In this document: positions 4,810 to 5,984 of the stretch, one piece after another
Numbering within the stretch: position 1 is the stretch's first letter
How the letters are laid out: the number at the start of each line of letters is the position of its first letter
Source: VRUE01 sp036524775
Lineage (GTDB): Bacteria > Actinomycetota > Thermoleophilia > Solirubrobacterales > 70-9
Reading direction: 5' to 3'
DNA: 5,984 bases
NCBI GenBank assembly: GCA_036524775.1
Contig: DATDBO010000051.1
Coordinates: 1 to 5,984, forward strand
Notes under the pieces: generated by a model
Databases searched by the model: none
What the model was told of the DNA's origin: nothing
What the model saw: the letters and a program-made list of their open reading frames with translations, nothing else
Program-made: the position numbers and the translations under genes

Positions 4810-5984
4810 ATGCCCAGCTACCACGTCACCACGTTCGGCTGTCAGATGAACGTGCACGATTCCGAGCGGATGCAGGGGATGCTCGAGTCGCTCGGCTACG
4901 CGGAGGCTGCGAGTCGCGAGGACGCCGACGTGATCCTCTTCAACACCTGCTCGATCCGCGAGTCGGCCGACAACCGCTTCGTCGCCCACCTGGGCGAGGC
5001 CAAGCGGCTGAAGTCGGAAGACCCGGAGCGGGTGGTCGGCGTGGGCGGCTGCTGGGCGCAGTCGGTCAAGGAGGAGGTCTTCGAGCGCTTCCCGTTCGTC
5101 GACGTCGCTTTCGGGCCGGGCCAGATCCACCGCCTCGCCGAGTTCCTCAACTCCGACTCGCTCACCGCACAGGGCTACTTCGAGTTCGAGGACTTCTCCG
5201 GGCATCTGCCGGCGCGCCGCGAGCGCGAGTTCCAGGGCTGGCTGCAGATCTCCCAGGGCTGCAACTGCAAGTGCGCCTACTGCATCGTCCCTTCGACCCG
5301 CGGGCGGGAGGAGAGCCGCGACCAGGCCGAGCTCGTCGCCGAGGCGGAGGCGCTGGCCGCCGACGGCGTGCTCGAGGTAACCCTGCTCGGGCAGAACGTC
5401 AACAGCTATGGCCGCGACCTGCCGCCGGCGACGCGCATCGGCTTCGCCGACCTGCTCGCCCGGATCGACGCGGTCGAGGGCATCGAGCGGATCCGCTACA
5501 CCAGCCCGCACCCGAAGGACATGAAGGAGGACGTGATCCGCGCCCACGCCGAGCTGCCGGCGCTCTGCGAGCACATCCACCTGCCGCTGCAGTCGGGATC
5601 GAGCGCGATCCTCAAGCGCATGCGCCGCACCTACGACAGGCAGCGCTACATGGACCGCGTCGCGCTGATCCGCGAGCACGTGCCCGACTGCGCGATCACC
5701 ACCGACATCATCGTCGGCTTCCCGGGCGAGACGGAGGCCGAGTTCGAGGAGACGATGGAGGTGGTCGAGCAGGTGCGCTACGACTCCGCGTTCACGTTCA
5801 TCTTCTCCCCGCGCCGCGAAACCGAGGCCGCGGGGCTCGGCGACCAGGTCCCGCACCCGGTCAAGGTCGAGCGCATGGAACGCCTCGTCGAGCTGGTCCA
5901 GAGGCGCGCCGGCGAACGGGCCCAGCGCTTCGTCGGCCGTGAGATGGAGGTCCTCGTCGAGGGGACCAGCCGCACCGACGAGAC
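4810..5984 (+). CDS. miaB: tRNA-2-methylthio-N6-dimethylallyladenosine synthase MiaB (3' end outside window)
   Basis: MiaB is a radical-SAM methylthiotransferase that converts i6A37 to ms2i6A37 in tRNAs reading UNN codons, using two [4Fe-4S] clusters. The reading frame is open from ATG 4810 to the right edge (391 whole codons). The N-terminal MTTase domain carries its three cluster cysteines: TFGCQMN (Cys11), NTCSIRES (Cys47) and GGCWAQ (Cys81). The radical-SAM CxxxCxxC motif is Cys151, Cys155 and Cys158 in GCNCKCAYCIVPSTRG (150-165). Other family markers are GQNVNSYG (194-201), SPHPKDM (232-238), HLPLQSGS (257-264) and TDIIVGFPGETE (298-309). The TRAM tRNA-binding domain appears to begin near residue 375 and is cut by the window edge. 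The NTC-IRE context and GQNVNSYG favour MiaB over RimO or MtaB. Cys153 is an extra cysteine inside the SAM motif. miaA often follows miaB, but that region is not visible here. Confidence 0.95.
   Translation, partial: MPSYHVTTFGCQMNVHDSERMQGMLESLGYAEAASREDADVILFNTCSIRESADNRFVAHLGEAKRLKSEDPERVVGVGGCWAQSVKEEVFERFPFVDVAFGPGQIHRLAEFLNSDSLTAQGYFEFEDFSGHLPARREREFQGWLQISQGCNCKCAYCIVPSTRGREESRDQAELVAEAEALAADGVLEVTLLGQNVNSYGRDLPPATRIGFADLLARIDAVEGIERIRYTSPHPKDMKEDVIRAHAELPALCEHIHLPLQSGSSAILKRMRRTYDRQRYMDRVALIREHVPDCAITTDIIVGFPGETEAEFEETMEVVEQVRYDSAFTFIFSPRRETEAAGLGDQVPHPVKVERMERLVELVQRRAGERAQRFVGREMEVLVEGTSRTDE

Noticed and set aside
3246..4811. Long open frame on the minus strand (521 codons) and a 520-codon plus-strand frame (3236-4798) over rny
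   Set aside because: Both overlap the intact RNase Y gene. Their translations are repetitive Arg/Ala/Gly-rich or His/Asp/Val-rich with no motif, as expected of codon-bias shadows.
4795..5856. 353-codon minus-strand open frame across miaB
   Set aside because: It is antisense to the clear MiaB coding sequence and has no recognisable domain.

Overview
This is a compact, GC-rich, gene-dense chromosomal window in which every gene reads left to right. The order is: 3' end of an unidentified gene, cinA, thpR, recA, rny (RNase Y), a small two-helix membrane protein, then miaB, which runs off the right edge. All are housekeeping or nucleic-acid maintenance genes. I see no mobile element, CRISPR array, tRNA or rRNA. 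No gap between genes exceeds 70 bp.

The likely source is a deep-branching actinomycete, probably of the Thermoleophilia type (Solirubrobacterales or Gaiellales). The reasons are the strong G/C preference at third codon positions, the actinobacterial flavour of the CinA, RecA and MiaB sequences, and an RNase Y gene beside recA. Most classical Actinobacteria use RNase E/J and carry recX next to recA. This placement is inference from sequence character and gene order, not from any search.

Layout: (1) 1-1381, an upstream gene overlaps cinA by 4 nt (ATGA), so cinA is probably translated from an mRNA that begins outside the window. (2) 1382-2053 and on to 3173, thpR and recA form a tight pair: the recA Shine-Dalgarno overlaps the thpR stop codon. 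(3) 3174-4466, a short RNase Y lacking the usual membrane anchor, preceded by a stem-loop that overlaps its probable promoter. (4) 4512-4766, a small membrane protein with a His/Glu-rich tail. (5) 4810 to the edge, miaB, missing only its C-terminal TRAM region.

The most interesting signal is in how genes start. Four genes (thpR, rny, the membrane protein, miaB) have a TANNNT hexamer ending 7-9 nt before the ATG. That is where a -10 box would sit if transcription began at the start codon. These genes mostly lack a Shine-Dalgarno. The two genes that overlap or closely follow an upstream gene (cinA, recA) have purine-rich ribosome-binding sites and no such hexamer. The window therefore suggests leaderless mRNAs for transcription-unit heads and Shine-Dalgarno initiation inside units. 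It also implies that recA is expressed from a leaderless thpR promoter.

Functionally the genes share themes. CinA can recycle NMN, a by-product of NAD-dependent DNA ligase, beside the recombinase RecA. ThpR (RNA 2',3'-cyclic phosphate ends), RNase Y (mRNA cleavage) and MiaB (tRNA A37 thiomethylation) all act on RNA. No new multi-gene system is evident; the novelty lies in start-site architecture, the shortened RNase Y and the uncharacterised membrane protein.
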